Shown here one piece after another: positions 28,882 to 38,568 of a DNA stretch of 64,000 bases. Below the pieces are notes generated by a model. That model did no database searches, had not been told where the DNA came from, and saw nothing but the letters and a program-made list of their open reading frames with translations. Numbering within the stretch: the stretch's first letter is position 1; each line of letters opens with the position of its first letter. This stretch comes from Komagataeibacter saccharivorans (GTDB taxonomy: Bacteria > Pseudomonadota > Alphaproteobacteria > Acetobacterales > Acetobacteraceae), in contig NZ_NKTY01000017.1 of assembly GCF_003207825.1 (NCBI RefSeq), positions 1-64,000 of the forward strand. The letters are read 5' to 3'. The position numbers and the translations under genes are program-made.

Positions 28882-30906
28882 ATGAGCAACCCGATCCATG
28901 ACCGAAATGGCAGAAGCGAGCAGGCTTCCCTCCCCCCGGGGGGAAGCCTGCGCACGCTTATGGCGCAGGACCGGATGCATGCGCGCCTGCTGTTTCTGGC
29001 GGGCGGGTTCTTCGTTCTTTTTTCGGCCATCAGTTTCAAGCTGACACTGGCCACGATCATCCGGCCCATGCCGCCACAGCAGCAGCAGATCGCGCCGCAG
29101 GTTCCCCCCATTCCCAAAAGCGACCCCAAGGGCATTATCGCGGGCGACACCGTCCTGCCGCAGGTTCACCGGGCATCGGTCATTGACCGCACCGGACAGG
29201 TGCTGGCCATGTCGCTGCCGGTGGCACAGGTCTATGCCAACCCGCTGGAGATGATCGACCCGACGGATGCGGCCCATAAGCTCAAGAGCGTGCTGCCAAC
29301 CCTGAACGAGGCGGAAACGAAGCGCCGCCTGTCGCTGAACAAGCAGTTCGTCTATCTGGCGCGCGACATTACCCCCGCGCAGGAACTCGCCATCAACAAT
29401 CTGGGCATTCCCGGTGTGTATTTCGAACCCGGGGAGCGTCGTCGCTACCCCATGGGGCGCGTGGCGGCACAGATTCTGGGCGGGGTTGATATCGACGACC
29501 ACGGCGTGGCCGGGATCGAGCGTTATTTCGACCGGCGGCTGGATACTGACCGCACGCCGCTGCGCCTGTCGATGGATGTCCGCGTGCAGAACGTGGTACA
29601 TGATGAACTGCAGGGGGCCATGGACATGTTCCAGGCCATCGGCGCCTGCGCCATCGTGATGGACGTGCATACGGGCGAGATCATCAGCATGGTCAGCCTG
29701 CCCGATTATGACGCCAATGATTTTGGCAAGGCCCCCCCGGACTCACGCTTCAACCGGGCGGTGACGGGCATGTATGAACCCGGCTCGACCTTCAAGCTGC
29801 AGACCACCGCCATGGCGCTGCAGGAAGGGGTGGCCCATATCTGGGACCGCTTTTCCAGCATTCCCATCAAGATCGGCCGCTTCACCATATCGGACATGAA
29901 GTCCGACCATTTCGCGCCGTGGCTGTACCTGCCTGAAGTCATGGCCTATTCCTCCAACCCGGCGGCGGCGCATATCGCGCTGGATGCGGGGGCCGCGCGG
30001 CAGCAGGACTGGCTGCGGCATATGGGCTTTTTCTCCCGCGTGCCGGTCGAACTGCCGGAAGCAGGCCATCCGATCATCCCATCCCTCCATAACTGGGGCG
30101 TTTCAACCACCATGACCGTGGCGTTCGGCCATGGTGTGGCCGAACCCCCGCTATCCATCGTGCGCGGCACGGCAGCGACCGCCAATGGCGGCTTCCTGCT
30201 CAAGCCCACCCTGCTGGCCCATGACAGCGCACCTGCGGTGCCGGGAGCCGAACCGGCTGCATCCGACGCGGACATCCCGCCCGATGCGGAACGTGTGATC
30301 TCGGCCGCCAATGCGGATATCCTGCGCAAGATCCTGCGCCTCGATGTCGTCAAGGGGACGGGGCAGAAGGCGGAATCGCCGGGTTACTATGTGGGCGGCA
30401 AGACCGGCACGGCGGAAAAAATCGGTCCGCATGGCGGCTATCTCAAGCACGTCAACGTATCGGCCTTTACCGGCATTTTCCCGATGAATGCGCCGCGTTA
30501 CGCCATTTATGTCATGCTCGACAGCCCCAAGCCCACGGCGCAGACCCATGGCTGGACAACGGCGGGCTGGAACGCGGCCCCCACCGCATCGCACATGATC
30601 ACGCGCATAGCGCCCATGCTTGGCCTGTTCCCCGATACGCAGCACACGGCAGCGATCGAGGCCGAACTGGCGATCCCGATGGAACCGGCTGTGCCGCGCG
30701 GCTATCGCGCGCTGGGACCGGATTACGATCCGGGCACCGCGCATCTGCATGAACATGACCATGAACACGATGCCCCGGCCCGTGCCGCACGCCACGCCCG
30801 CACGCCCCGTGATGCTACCGATACCGCGCAGATAACGGACCGCGCCCTGCACGCCCGCAACGACGTACGCCGCACACCCGCCCAGCACCCGCGCGACAGG
30901 GGATGA
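28882..30906 (+). CDS. ftsI: Division transpeptidase FtsI (PBP3)
   Basis: 674 residues. Cross-links septal peptidoglycan. One N-terminal membrane helix (about 34-55), a PBP dimerisation/pedestal domain, then the transpeptidase with Ser302 in STFK (302-305), SSN at 357-359 and KTGT at 507-510, all intact. Beyond about residue 610 is an unusual tail rich in His, Asp and Arg (HLHEHDHEHD, then many Arg and Ala). The gene lies 36 bases after ftsL, one of the few visible gaps in the cluster, and its stop is directly followed by murE. Confidence 0.96.
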   Translation: MSNPIHDRNGRSEQASLPPGGSLRTLMAQDRMHARLLFLAGGFFVLFSAISFKLTLATIIRPMPPQQQQIAPQVPPIPKSDPKGIIAGDTVLPQVHRASVIDRTGQVLAMSLPVAQVYANPLEMIDPTDAAHKLKSVLPTLNEAETKRRLSLNKQFVYLARDITPAQELAINNLGIPGVYFEPGERRRYPMGRVAAQILGGVDIDDHGVAGIERYFDRRLDTDRTPLRLSMDVRVQNVVHDELQGAMDMFQAIGACAIVMDVHTGEIISMVSLPDYDANDFGKAPPDSRFNRAVTGMYEPGSTFKLQTTAMALQEGVAHIWDRFSSIPIKIGRFTISDMKSDHFAPWLYLPEVMAYSSNPAAAHIALDAGAARQQDWLRHMGFFSRVPVELPEAGHPIIPSLHNWGVSTTMTVAFGHGVAEPPLSIVRGTAATANGGFLLKPTLLAHDSAPAVPGAEPAASDADIPPDAERVISAANADILRKILRLDVVKGTGQKAESPGYYVGGKTGTAEKIGPHGGYLKHVNVSAFTGIFPMNAPRYAIYVMLDSPKPTAQTHGWTTAGWNAAPTASHMITRIAPMLGLFPDTQHTAAIEAELAIPMEPAVPRGYRALGPDYDPGTAHLHEHDHEHDAPARAARHARTPRDATDTAQITDRALHARNDVRRTPAQHPRDRG

Positions 30907-32382
30907 ATGATGCGCCTGCCTGAAGTCCTGCGCCGTGCAGGGATGGACCTGTCATGCCCCGCCGGGGCAGAACACCTGAACATTACCGGTATTTCCGCTG
31001 ACAGCCGCCACATTGGCCCCGGCATGATCTTCGCCGCGCTGCGCGGCACCCATCAGGATGGCCGGGCCTATATCGCGCAGGCCATGGCGGCAGGGGCTGC
31101 GGCGCTGCTGCTGGATACGGACCCGGCTTTCACCCCTCCCCCCGGCATAACCGTGCTGCGCGCGGATGACGCACGCCGGGCGCTGGCGCTGATCGCCCGT
31201 GCGCTGACACCCCGCCTGCCTTCACATATCGCCGCGGTAACCGGCACCAATGGCAAGACCAGCACGGTTGAATTCCTGCGCCAGATATGGACCCTGCAGG
31301 GCTTCAAGGCAGGCACGATCGGCACGCTGGGCGCCATTGCGCCCTGCCCGCTGCCCGATTGCGGCCCCGTGCTGACCACGCCCGACAGCGTGGGGCTTAT
31401 GCACCTGCTGGGTGCGATGGCCGAAGGGGGCGTAACCCATGTGGCGGCAGAAGCGTCCTCCCACGGGCTGGAGCAGCGGCGGCTGGACGGGCTTGCGCCC
31501 TATGTGGCCGGTTTCAGCAACCTGACGCGCGACCATCTGGACTATCATGGCAGTAGCGAAGCCTATCGCGGGGCCAAACTGCGCCTGTTCGACACCGTCC
31601 TGCCCGAAGGCGGCATAGCGGCCATCAACGCGGATATGGACCCGACCACCTGCGCCGCCCTGCGCGATGTGGCGCTGCGGCGTAATCTGATCCTGCGCAC
31701 GACCGGCACGCAGGGTGAGACGGTAAAGCTGCTGGAAGCACGTCCGACCCCCACGGGACAGGTGCTGCATGTCGCAACCCCCGCCGGACGGCGTGAGGTT
31801 ACGGTGCCTCTGGTCGGGCATTTCCAGGTCGATAACCTGCTTCTTGCCGCCGCCATGGCGGGGGAGACGGAAGCATCGGTAGACCATGCCATCGACCTGC
31901 TGCCGCGCCTGCATGGCGTCCGGGGCCGCATGGAGCGCGTGGCCGTCCTGCCCAGCGGGGCTGCCGCCTATGTTGATTTCGCCCATACGCCCGACGCCAT
32001 TGAACGCCTGCTGCAATCCCTGCGCCCGCATACGCAGGGCAGGATCATTATTGTGATGGGTGCCGGCGGCGACCGTGACCGGGGCAAGCGTCCGGTCATG
32101 GGGGCGACCGCGACCCGCCTTGCCGACCGGGTGATCGTGACGGATGACAATCCCCGCTCCGAAACTCCCGCCGCGATCCGCACCGACATCATGGCCGCCG
32201 CCCCCGGCGCGCTTGAAATCGGCGACCGTCGTCAGGCCATCGCCACCGGGCTGGACATGCTGGAAGCGGGCGACGTGCTTGTGGTCGCGGGCAAGGGGCA
32301 TGAGCAGGGGCAGATCATAGGCCGGGAAATCCTGCCTTTTGACGACGCCACGGTAATCCGTGGCCTGACGGGGACTATATGA
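30907..32382 (+). CDS. murE: UDP-MurNAc-L-Ala-D-Glu:meso-diaminopimelate ligase
   Basis: 491 residues. Adds meso-diaminopimelate to the peptidoglycan precursor. The ATP-binding TGTNGKTSTVEFL, the carbamylated-Lys region and DDNPRSETP are present; the DNPR motif marks meso-Dap rather than lysine specificity, as expected in a Gram-negative. Either ATG at 30907 or the next codon at 30910 may be used. It begins immediately after the ftsI stop, and its own stop overlaps murF by four bases. Confidence 0.97.
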   Translation: MMRLPEVLRRAGMDLSCPAGAEHLNITGISADSRHIGPGMIFAALRGTHQDGRAYIAQAMAAGAAALLLDTDPAFTPPPGITVLRADDARRALALIARALTPRLPSHIAAVTGTNGKTSTVEFLRQIWTLQGFKAGTIGTLGAIAPCPLPDCGPVLTTPDSVGLMHLLGAMAEGGVTHVAAEASSHGLEQRRLDGLAPYVAGFSNLTRDHLDYHGSSEAYRGAKLRLFDTVLPEGGIAAINADMDPTTCAALRDVALRRNLILRTTGTQGETVKLLEARPTPTGQVLHVATPAGRREVTVPLVGHFQVDNLLLAAAMAGETEASVDHAIDLLPRLHGVRGRMERVAVLPSGAAAYVDFAHTPDAIERLLQSLRPHTQGRIIIVMGAGGDRDRGKRPVMGATATRLADRVIVTDDNPRSETPAAIRTDIMAAAPGALEIGDRRQAIATGLDMLEAGDVLVVAGKGHEQGQIIGREILPFDDATVIRGLTGTI

Positions 32383-33773
32383 CTTTGCTATGGAGCCGCG
32401 CGGACCTGCTGGCCGCGACATCGGGACATTTTCCATCCACCATCCCATCCGATATCGCAGGCACGGGCGTTTCGATCGACACGCGTACCTTGCGGCCCGG
32501 TGATGTGTTCATTGCGCTGCAGGGGGAACGCAGCAATGGCCATGCCCATGTCCGCGCGGCGCTGGACGCGGGTGCGGCGGCTGTCATTGTCCATGAACGC
32601 TGCGACATTGCCGATCCGCGCATCCTGTCCGTTGCCGATACGCTGGTCGCCCTGCAGGACATGGCACGCTTTGCCCGCGCGCGTTTTGCCGGGCGCATGG
32701 TGGCGGTGACCGGCAGCGTGGGAAAGACATCGGTCAAGGACATGCTGCGTCACGCGCTGGAAGCCTGCGGGCCGACGCATTACGCCGTGGCGTCCTACAA
32801 CAATCACTGGGGCGTGCCGCTTACGCTGGCGCGTCTGCCCGCCGGTGCCGCCTACTGCGTGTGCGAAATCGGGATGAACCATGCAGGCGAGATCCTGCCG
32901 CTGGCACGTATGGTGCGCCCGGATGTAGCGGTCGTGAGCACGGTCGCTTCCTCCCATCTGGGGCTTATGGGCAGCGTGGATGCCATCGCGCGTGAAAAGG
33001 CGGAGATCATGCGCGCCCTGCCCCCCGGTGGCACCGGCATCATTCCCGCTGGCATAACGGGCGAGGACTATTTCGTGCTGAATGCCGCCGGATCAGGTGC
33101 CCGCCTGTGGCGTGCTGGATACGACGCCACCTGCACCGTAACGGTCGAAGTGACGCGGCATGACACGCAGGGCAGCGATCTGGACATCCGGTTGCCCGGC
33201 TGGCACGGGCAGGCCCGCATCAATGCGCCGGGACGCCACATGGCGGCAAATGCCATGCTGGCCCTTGCCGCGGCCGATGCCTGCGGCGCGGACATGACGC
33301 GCGCGACAGATGGTCTGGCCACCTTCCGCCCCGGCACCGGGCGTGGTGCCATCACCCATGTGATGCACGATAGTGTTGCACTGCTCGACGAAAGCTATAA
33401 TGCCTCGCCTGCATCCGTCCGCGCGGCACTTGACCTGCTCGGGCTTGTCGCAGCCGGTCGGCGGGTCGTCGTGCTGGGCGACATGCTTGAACTGGGCACG
33501 TTCGCGGGGCATGAGCATGCCTCCCTCCTTCCTGCTGTCCGTGAAAACGCGGATACTGTCTTCTGTTGCGGCCCGAATATGAAAATACTCTTCGACACCC
33601 TGCCTTCTTCCCTACAGGGGGGGTGGACGCCCGATTCCGAACTGCTGGCCCCCATCGTGCGCGCCAGCGTGCGCGCCGGTGACACCGTAATGGTCAAGGG
33701 CAGTCATGGCAGCCGGATGGACCGGATCGTTGCGGCCCTGCGGGCGAATACCGTGCAGGCGGGGCTGGCCTGA
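32379..33773 (+). CDS. murF: UDP-MurNAc-tripeptide:D-Ala-D-Ala ligase
   Basis: 464 residues. Attaches D-Ala-D-Ala to complete the pentapeptide precursor. Visible motifs are the N-terminal SIDTRTLRPGDVFIAL, the P-loop VTGSVGKTSVKDML, YNNHWGVPLTL, CEIGMNHAGEI and LDESYNASPASV. It overlaps murE (ATGA) and shares one base with the mraY start. Confidence 0.97.
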   Translation: MTLLWSRADLLAATSGHFPSTIPSDIAGTGVSIDTRTLRPGDVFIALQGERSNGHAHVRAALDAGAAAVIVHERCDIADPRILSVADTLVALQDMARFARARFAGRMVAVTGSVGKTSVKDMLRHALEACGPTHYAVASYNNHWGVPLTLARLPAGAAYCVCEIGMNHAGEILPLARMVRPDVAVVSTVASSHLGLMGSVDAIAREKAEIMRALPPGGTGIIPAGITGEDYFVLNAAGSGARLWRAGYDATCTVTVEVTRHDTQGSDLDIRLPGWHGQARINAPGRHMAANAMLALAAADACGADMTRATDGLATFRPGTGRGAITHVMHDSVALLDESYNASPASVRAALDLLGLVAAGRRVVVLGDMLELGTFAGHEHASLLPAVRENADTVFCCGPNMKILFDTLPSSLQGGWTPDSELLAPIVRASVRAGDTVMVKGSHGSRMDRIVAALRANTVQAGLA

Positions 33774-34864
33774 TGCTTTATGACCTGTTCCAGCAGCATG
33801 CCACGTCCCATACTTCCGTGCTCAACCTGTTCCGCTACATCACCTTCCGTTCCGGCGCGGCGTGCATGACCGCGCTGCTCATCAGCCTGTGTCTGGGCAA
33901 TCCGCTGATTGCGCAGTTGCGTCGCATCCAGCGCGAGGGACAGCCCATCCGCAAGCTGGGTCCGGAACGCCACCTGATCGAGAAAGTGGGCACCCCCACC
34001 ATGGGCGGCGTGCTGATCCTGCTTTCACTGTTCGGATCGACGCTGTTATGGGCTGACCTTACCAACGGATTTGTATGGGCGGTGATGCTGACCACGCTGG
34101 CTTTTGGCGCGGTGGGGTTCGCGGATGACTACCTCAAGCTGTCCCGCCGCAATACCGATGGCGTTTCCAAACGCATGCGGCTGGGGTGTGAGTTCTCGGC
34201 CTCGCTGATCGGGGGGATCTGGCTGGAAAGCCTCATGCCGCCCGACCTTGCCAATCATCTGGCCTTCCCCTTCGTCAAGGACCTGCTGCTGCCACTTGGC
34301 TATGCCTTTCCCCTGTTCGCCATGATCACGATTACGGGTTTTGGCAACGCGGTGAACTTTACCGACGGGCTGGACGGACTGGCCATCGTGCCGGTTATCG
34401 TCGCGTCCCTGGTCTTCGCGCTGATTTCCTACCTTGTCGGCAACCATATCTTCGCTGACTACCTGCAGCTTCATGCCGTACCCGGCACGGGGGAACTGGG
34501 GGTATTCTGTTCGGCATTGGTGGGTGCCGGACTTGGTTTCCTGTGGTTCAACGCACCACCCGCGGCCGTGTTCATGGGGGATACGGGATCGCTGGCGCTT
34601 GGCGGGGCGCTGGGTGCCGTCGCCGTCGCCGTCAAGCATGAACTGGTGCTGTGCATTGTGGGCGGCCTGTTCGTGGTGGAAACATTTTCCGTCATCATTC
34701 AGGTGTTCTGGTACAAGCGCACCGGACGGCGCGTGTTCCTGATGGCCCCGCTGCACCACCATTTCGAAAAAAAGGGCTGGGCTGAATCCAAGATCGTAAT
34801 CCGCTTCTGGATCGTATCCATCGTGCTGGGGCTGTGTGGTCTGGCCACGCTGAAACTGCGTTGA
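33773..34864 (+). CDS. mraY: Phospho-MurNAc-pentapeptide transferase
   Basis: 363 residues, about ten membrane helices. Transfers phospho-MurNAc-pentapeptide to undecaprenyl phosphate, making lipid I. Characteristic cytoplasmic-loop motifs are PTMGGVLIL, FADDYLKLSRRNTDG, NFTDGLDGLA, FMGDTGSLALGG and the late APLHHHFEKKGWAES with the conserved His cluster. It begins at the last base of the murF stop. Confidence 0.98.
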   Translation: MLYDLFQQHATSHTSVLNLFRYITFRSGAACMTALLISLCLGNPLIAQLRRIQREGQPIRKLGPERHLIEKVGTPTMGGVLILLSLFGSTLLWADLTNGFVWAVMLTTLAFGAVGFADDYLKLSRRNTDGVSKRMRLGCEFSASLIGGIWLESLMPPDLANHLAFPFVKDLLLPLGYAFPLFAMITITGFGNAVNFTDGLDGLAIVPVIVASLVFALISYLVGNHIFADYLQLHAVPGTGELGVFCSALVGAGLGFLWFNAPPAAVFMGDTGSLALGGALGAVAVAVKHELVLCIVGGLFVVETFSVIIQVFWYKRTGRRVFLMAPLHHHFEKKGWAESKIVIRFWIVSIVLGLCGLATLKLR

Positions 34865-36261
34865 ACGGCTCTTTTCCTTCTACCCTGTTCGCGGGCTACC
34901 ATTACGGGGTGGCGGGACTGGGCCGTAATGGCAACGCAGCCGTTGCCGCACTGCTGGCCATGGGGGCCAGCGTGCAGGCGTGGGATGACAATGCCAGCGC
35001 GCGCGCCGCGCTACCCACCCATGAACGGCTGAAGATCGCCCCCTTTACCGGCATGCTGGGGCTTGCCGCCCTTATCCTGTCCCCCGGCATCCCGCACCGC
35101 CTGCCCGCGCCGCATCCGCTTGCGACCATGGCGATGGAAGCGGGCGTGCCCATCGTATCGGATGCGGAAATCCTGTTCCGTGCCGTCCGGGCGGCAGGCA
35201 GTCGCGCACGTTTTGCAGGCATCACCGGCACCAACGGCAAATCAACTACCACCGTGCTGCTGGCCCATATGCTGGAAAGCGCTGGCGTGCCCGTGGCTGT
35301 GGGGGGCAATCTGGGACCAGCCGCCCTCTCGCTGCCATTATTGCCCGATAACGGTGTCTATGTGCTCGAAATGTCGTCCTACATGCTCGAACGGCTGGAA
35401 CGGCTGCATTTCGATGCCGCCTGCCTGCTGAACCTGACGCCCGACCATCTGGACCGTCATGGGGACATGGCTGGGTATGTCGCGGCGAAGCTGCATGTAT
35501 TCGATCACCAGCATCAGGGCGACCTGGCCGTGCTGGGGGCCACGTTGCCCAATCTTGCCGAGCTGCACCGCAGGCTTGCCGCATCCCGCGCCCGTATCGC
35601 ATGCATAAGCGGCACCGATGTCGCGCAATGTGACCTGTACTGCACCACCACGGCACTATGTGACCAACAGGGCGTCATCGCGGATCTGCGTCCTGTCCAT
35701 GACCTGCCTGGCACCCATAACCGTGAAAACGCGGCAGCGGCGAGTGCCATGGCGCTGCATCTGGGCGTGCCACGGACGGCGATAGAACCCGCGCTGGTAT
35801 CGTTCCGCGCGCTGGATCACCGGCAGAAAGTGGTGGGAACCATTGATGGCATCCGGTTCATCAATGACAGCAAGGCCACCAACGCCGATGCGACCGCCCG
35901 TGCGCTGGCCTGCCATGACCGGATGATCTGGATTGCGGGCGGCATCGCCAAGGCAGGCGGCATCGAGGATCTTGCCCCCCTGTTCGACCGCATTGCCCTT
36001 GCCCTGCTGATCGGGCGCGATGCCCCTGAACTGGCGCGGACGCTGGAACGCCACGATATTCCCTGCCGTATTGTCGATACGCTTGAACGCGCCGTACCGG
36101 ATGCGCTGGAGGCGGCACGCACACTGCACGCGGATGCGGTAATGCTTTCACCGGCCTGCGCCAGCTTCGACCAGTTCAGCGGGTTTGAGGAACGTGGAGC
36201 GCGCTTCGCGGCCCTTGTGCGCGATCTGACGGCGCATGCAGGTGGAAGTCTTCGCGCATGA
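34861..36261 (+). CDS. murD: UDP-MurNAc-L-alanine:D-glutamate ligase
   Basis: About 466 residues. Adds D-glutamate to UDP-MurNAc-L-alanine. P-loop TGTNGKSTTTVLL, LNLTPDHLDRHGDM and NDSKATNADATARAL are canonical. There is no suitable ATG. A TTG at 34861 overlaps the mraY stop as TTGA and gives the normal N-terminus before GVAGLGRNGNA, which fits the coupling style of the cluster; a GTG at 34834 inside mraY is the alternative. The stop overlaps ftsW. Confidence 0.93.
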   Translation: MNGSFPSTLFAGYHYGVAGLGRNGNAAVAALLAMGASVQAWDDNASARAALPTHERLKIAPFTGMLGLAALILSPGIPHRLPAPHPLATMAMEAGVPIVSDAEILFRAVRAAGSRARFAGITGTNGKSTTTVLLAHMLESAGVPVAVGGNLGPAALSLPLLPDNGVYVLEMSSYMLERLERLHFDAACLLNLTPDHLDRHGDMAGYVAAKLHVFDHQHQGDLAVLGATLPNLAELHRRLAASRARIACISGTDVAQCDLYCTTTALCDQQGVIADLRPVHDLPGTHNRENAAAASAMALHLGVPRTAIEPALVSFRALDHRQKVVGTIDGIRFINDSKATNADATARALACHDRMIWIAGGIAKAGGIEDLAPLFDRIALALLIGRDAPELARTLERHDIPCRIVDTLERAVPDALEAARTLHADAVMLSPACASFDQFSGFEERGARFAALVRDLTAHAGGSLRA

Positions 36262-37424
36262 GTGGCCTGTCGCGCATAAACACCTCGCAGGCGGCGCGGT
36301 GGTGGCGAAGCATCGACCGGGTCACGCTGATATGCGTCGGCATCCTGATCGGCTTTGGCTACATCCTGATGCTGGCGGCAAGTCCGGCGGTGGCGGTGCG
36401 TATCGGTGCGTCGCGCGACATGTTCATTTTCAAGCAGGTCTGCTTCCTGCTGCTGGCGGCGGGCATTGTCATCGCCACGTCGCTGCTGTCCCTGCGCGGG
36501 GTGCGGATAGCCGCCTGGGTGGGCTTCGTGCTGGCGCTGGGGGCAACGTTCCTGACCCTTGTGCATGGGATCGAGATCAAGGGCGCGCGCCGGTGGATCG
36601 CGCTGCCGATGATGTCGGTCCAGCCATCGGAATTCCTCAAGCCCTGTTTTGCCGTTGTCACGGCCTGGCTGCTGACGGTGCGTAAGGAGCGGCGGTATTT
36701 CCCCGGCCTGCTGGTGGCGTTCGGGCTGTTCGGGGTCGTGCTGCTGCTGCTCAAGTCGCAGCCTGATATCGGGATGCTCAGCGTCATCACCACCGTTTTC
36801 CTGACCCAGCTTTTCATCGACGGGCTCAGCCTGTTTCTGGTCGGTGCAGGGGCCGCCAGCATGGTCGCGGCGTTCATCGGGGCCTATATGGTGTTCCCGC
36901 ATGTGCGTTCGCGCGTGGAACGTTTCCTGCATCCCGCCGTGGGCGACCATTACCAGATCGATACCGCCCTGCGCGCCTTTGGCAATGGCGGGCTGCTGGG
37001 GCGCGGGCCGGGTGAAGGCCGGGTGAAGGACCTGCTGCCCGATGCGCATGCCGACTTCGTATTCGCCGTGGCGGGTGAGGAATTCGGCATGCTGATATGT
37101 CTGTTCATCATCGGGGTGTTTGCCGTAATGGTCATCCGCACGCTGCTCAAGCTGCTGCGCGAGAACGATCCGTTCATCGCGGTGGCCACGGCGGGACTGA
37201 TGACGGGGTTCGGGTTGCAGGCTTTCGTAAACATGGGTTCGACCCTGCACCTGATCCCGACCAAGGGTATGACCCTGCCGTTCATTTCCTATGGCGGATC
37301 GTCCGCCATGTCGGTCGCCCTGACCATCGGCATGGTTCTGGCCCTGACCCGCAGCCGGCTGGGCGAAGGCCGGTTCGGACAGTTCGGGCAGGCCCCCTCT
37401 TCAAACCGGAAAGTACCGTCATGA
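36258..37424 (+). CDS. ftsW: Lipid II polymerase FtsW
   Basis: 388 residues of the SEDS family with about ten membrane helices. Polymerises lipid II at the septum together with FtsI. Motifs include GARRWI, VQPSEFLKPC, KSQPDIGM, GRGPGEGRVKDLLPDAHADF (with the essential Asp) and MGSTLHLIPTKGMTLPFISY with GGSS. It starts in the murD stop and ends in the murG start (ATGA both sides). Confidence 0.97.
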   Translation: MSGLSRINTSQAARWWRSIDRVTLICVGILIGFGYILMLAASPAVAVRIGASRDMFIFKQVCFLLLAAGIVIATSLLSLRGVRIAAWVGFVLALGATFLTLVHGIEIKGARRWIALPMMSVQPSEFLKPCFAVVTAWLLTVRKERRYFPGLLVAFGLFGVVLLLLKSQPDIGMLSVITTVFLTQLFIDGLSLFLVGAGAASMVAAFIGAYMVFPHVRSRVERFLHPAVGDHYQIDTALRAFGNGGLLGRGPGEGRVKDLLPDAHADFVFAVAGEEFGMLICLFIIGVFAVMVIRTLLKLLRENDPFIAVATAGLMTGFGLQAFVNMGSTLHLIPTKGMTLPFISYGGSSAMSVALTIGMVLALTRSRLGEGRFGQFGQAPSSNRKVPS

Positions 37425-38536
37425 CCCGTCACTGCATTGCTGTCGCGGCCGGAGGGACCGGTGGCCATTTCTTCCCTGCCGAAGCCCTGTCCTGCGAACT
37501 GGTGCGACGGGGACATGACATCATCCTCATGACCGACCGCCGCGCGGGCGTGCGCGAAAGCGGCATATTCGCAAGCCGCCAGCAGTTTGTCCTGCCCGGC
37601 GGCGGCATTGCGGGACGCGGTGCAGTCCGGGCCGCACGCGCGGCATTCGCGCTGGCACGGGGCACGATGCAGGCGCGGCGCATACTGGCGCGGCTGCGGC
37701 CATCCGCCGTCATTGGCTTTGGCGGGTATCCTTCCGTTCCGCCACTGCTGGGGGGCAGCCTGCTGCCACGGGCCATACGGCCGATGCTGTTCGTGCATGA
37801 AGGCAACGCCGTTCTGGGCAAGGCCAATGGCTTCCTGGCGTCGCGCATGGATGCGATCGCGACCTCCTTCAGCCTTGTCGCGGGGGTGCCCGCCGCCATT
37901 CCCACCACCCTTACGGGCATGCCGGTACGGCCTGACATCGCGGCACTGGCGGCAGAAGGGTACAGTCCGTCCAATGGGGTCATAAACCTGCTGGTCTGGG
38001 GCGGATCGCTTGGCGCGCGGGTGTTCAGTGATGTCGTGCCCACGGCCCTTGCCGCCCTGCCCCCTGCCCTGCGCGCGCGGATTCAGGTGACACAGCAGGC
38101 ACGTGCGGAAGATGTGGCGCGTGTCAGCGCGGCATACGCCACGGCGGGAATTCCCGCCCACGTCGCGCCATTCCTTGATGATGTGCCCGATCGCCTGCGC
38201 ACCGCCCATCTGGTCATTGGCCGTGCGGGCGGGTCGTCGGTTGCGGAACTGACCGTGGCGGGGCGTCCGTCCCTGCTGGTGCCGCTGCCCATCGCGGCCC
38301 GTGATGAACAGGGCGCCAACGCGCAGGCGCTGAGCGACGCGGGGGCTGCATGGATGATCCGCCAGCCTGATTTTACCGCCCCCGCCCTGACCGACCGCCT
38401 TACCGCCCTGCTGGGCGACCGTGACCTGCTGGCCCGCACGGCACAGGCCGCGGCCAGCCTTGGCCGTCCCGATGCCGCCACCCGTCTGGCGGACATGATA
38501 GAAGCACGCTTGCCTGAGCAGCCCCGCACCGCTTAA
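37421..38536 (+). CDS. murG: UDP-GlcNAc:lipid I N-acetylglucosaminyltransferase
   Basis: 371 residues, GT28 family. Adds GlcNAc to lipid I to make lipid II on the inner face of the membrane. The N-terminal [15 protein letters not shown], the FGGYPSVP loop, [22 protein letters not shown] and [20 protein letters not shown] are family signatures. The start at 37421 (ATGA with ftsW) is chosen over the long upstream open frame inside ftsW because it gives the correct N-terminus. Confidence 0.97.
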   Translation: MTRHCIAVAAGGTGGHFFPAEALSCELVRRGHDIILMTDRRAGVRESGIFASRQQFVLPGGGIAGRGAVRAARAAFALARGTMQARRILARLRPSAVIGFGGYPSVPPLLGGSLLPRAIRPMLFVHEGNAVLGKANGFLASRMDAIATSFSLVAGVPAAIPTTLTGMPVRPDIAALAAEGYSPSNGVINLLVWGGSLGARVFSDVVPTALAALPPALRARIQVTQQARAEDVARVSAAYATAGIPAHVAPFLDDVPDRLRTAHLVIGRAGGSSVAELTVAGRPSLLVPLPIAARDEQGANAQALSDAGAAWMIRQPDFTAPALTDRLTALLGDRDLLARTAQAAASLGRPDAATRLADMIEARLPEQPRTA

Positions 38537-38568
38537 TTCCCGCTGCGCGATTACGGAGACCCGGTTAC

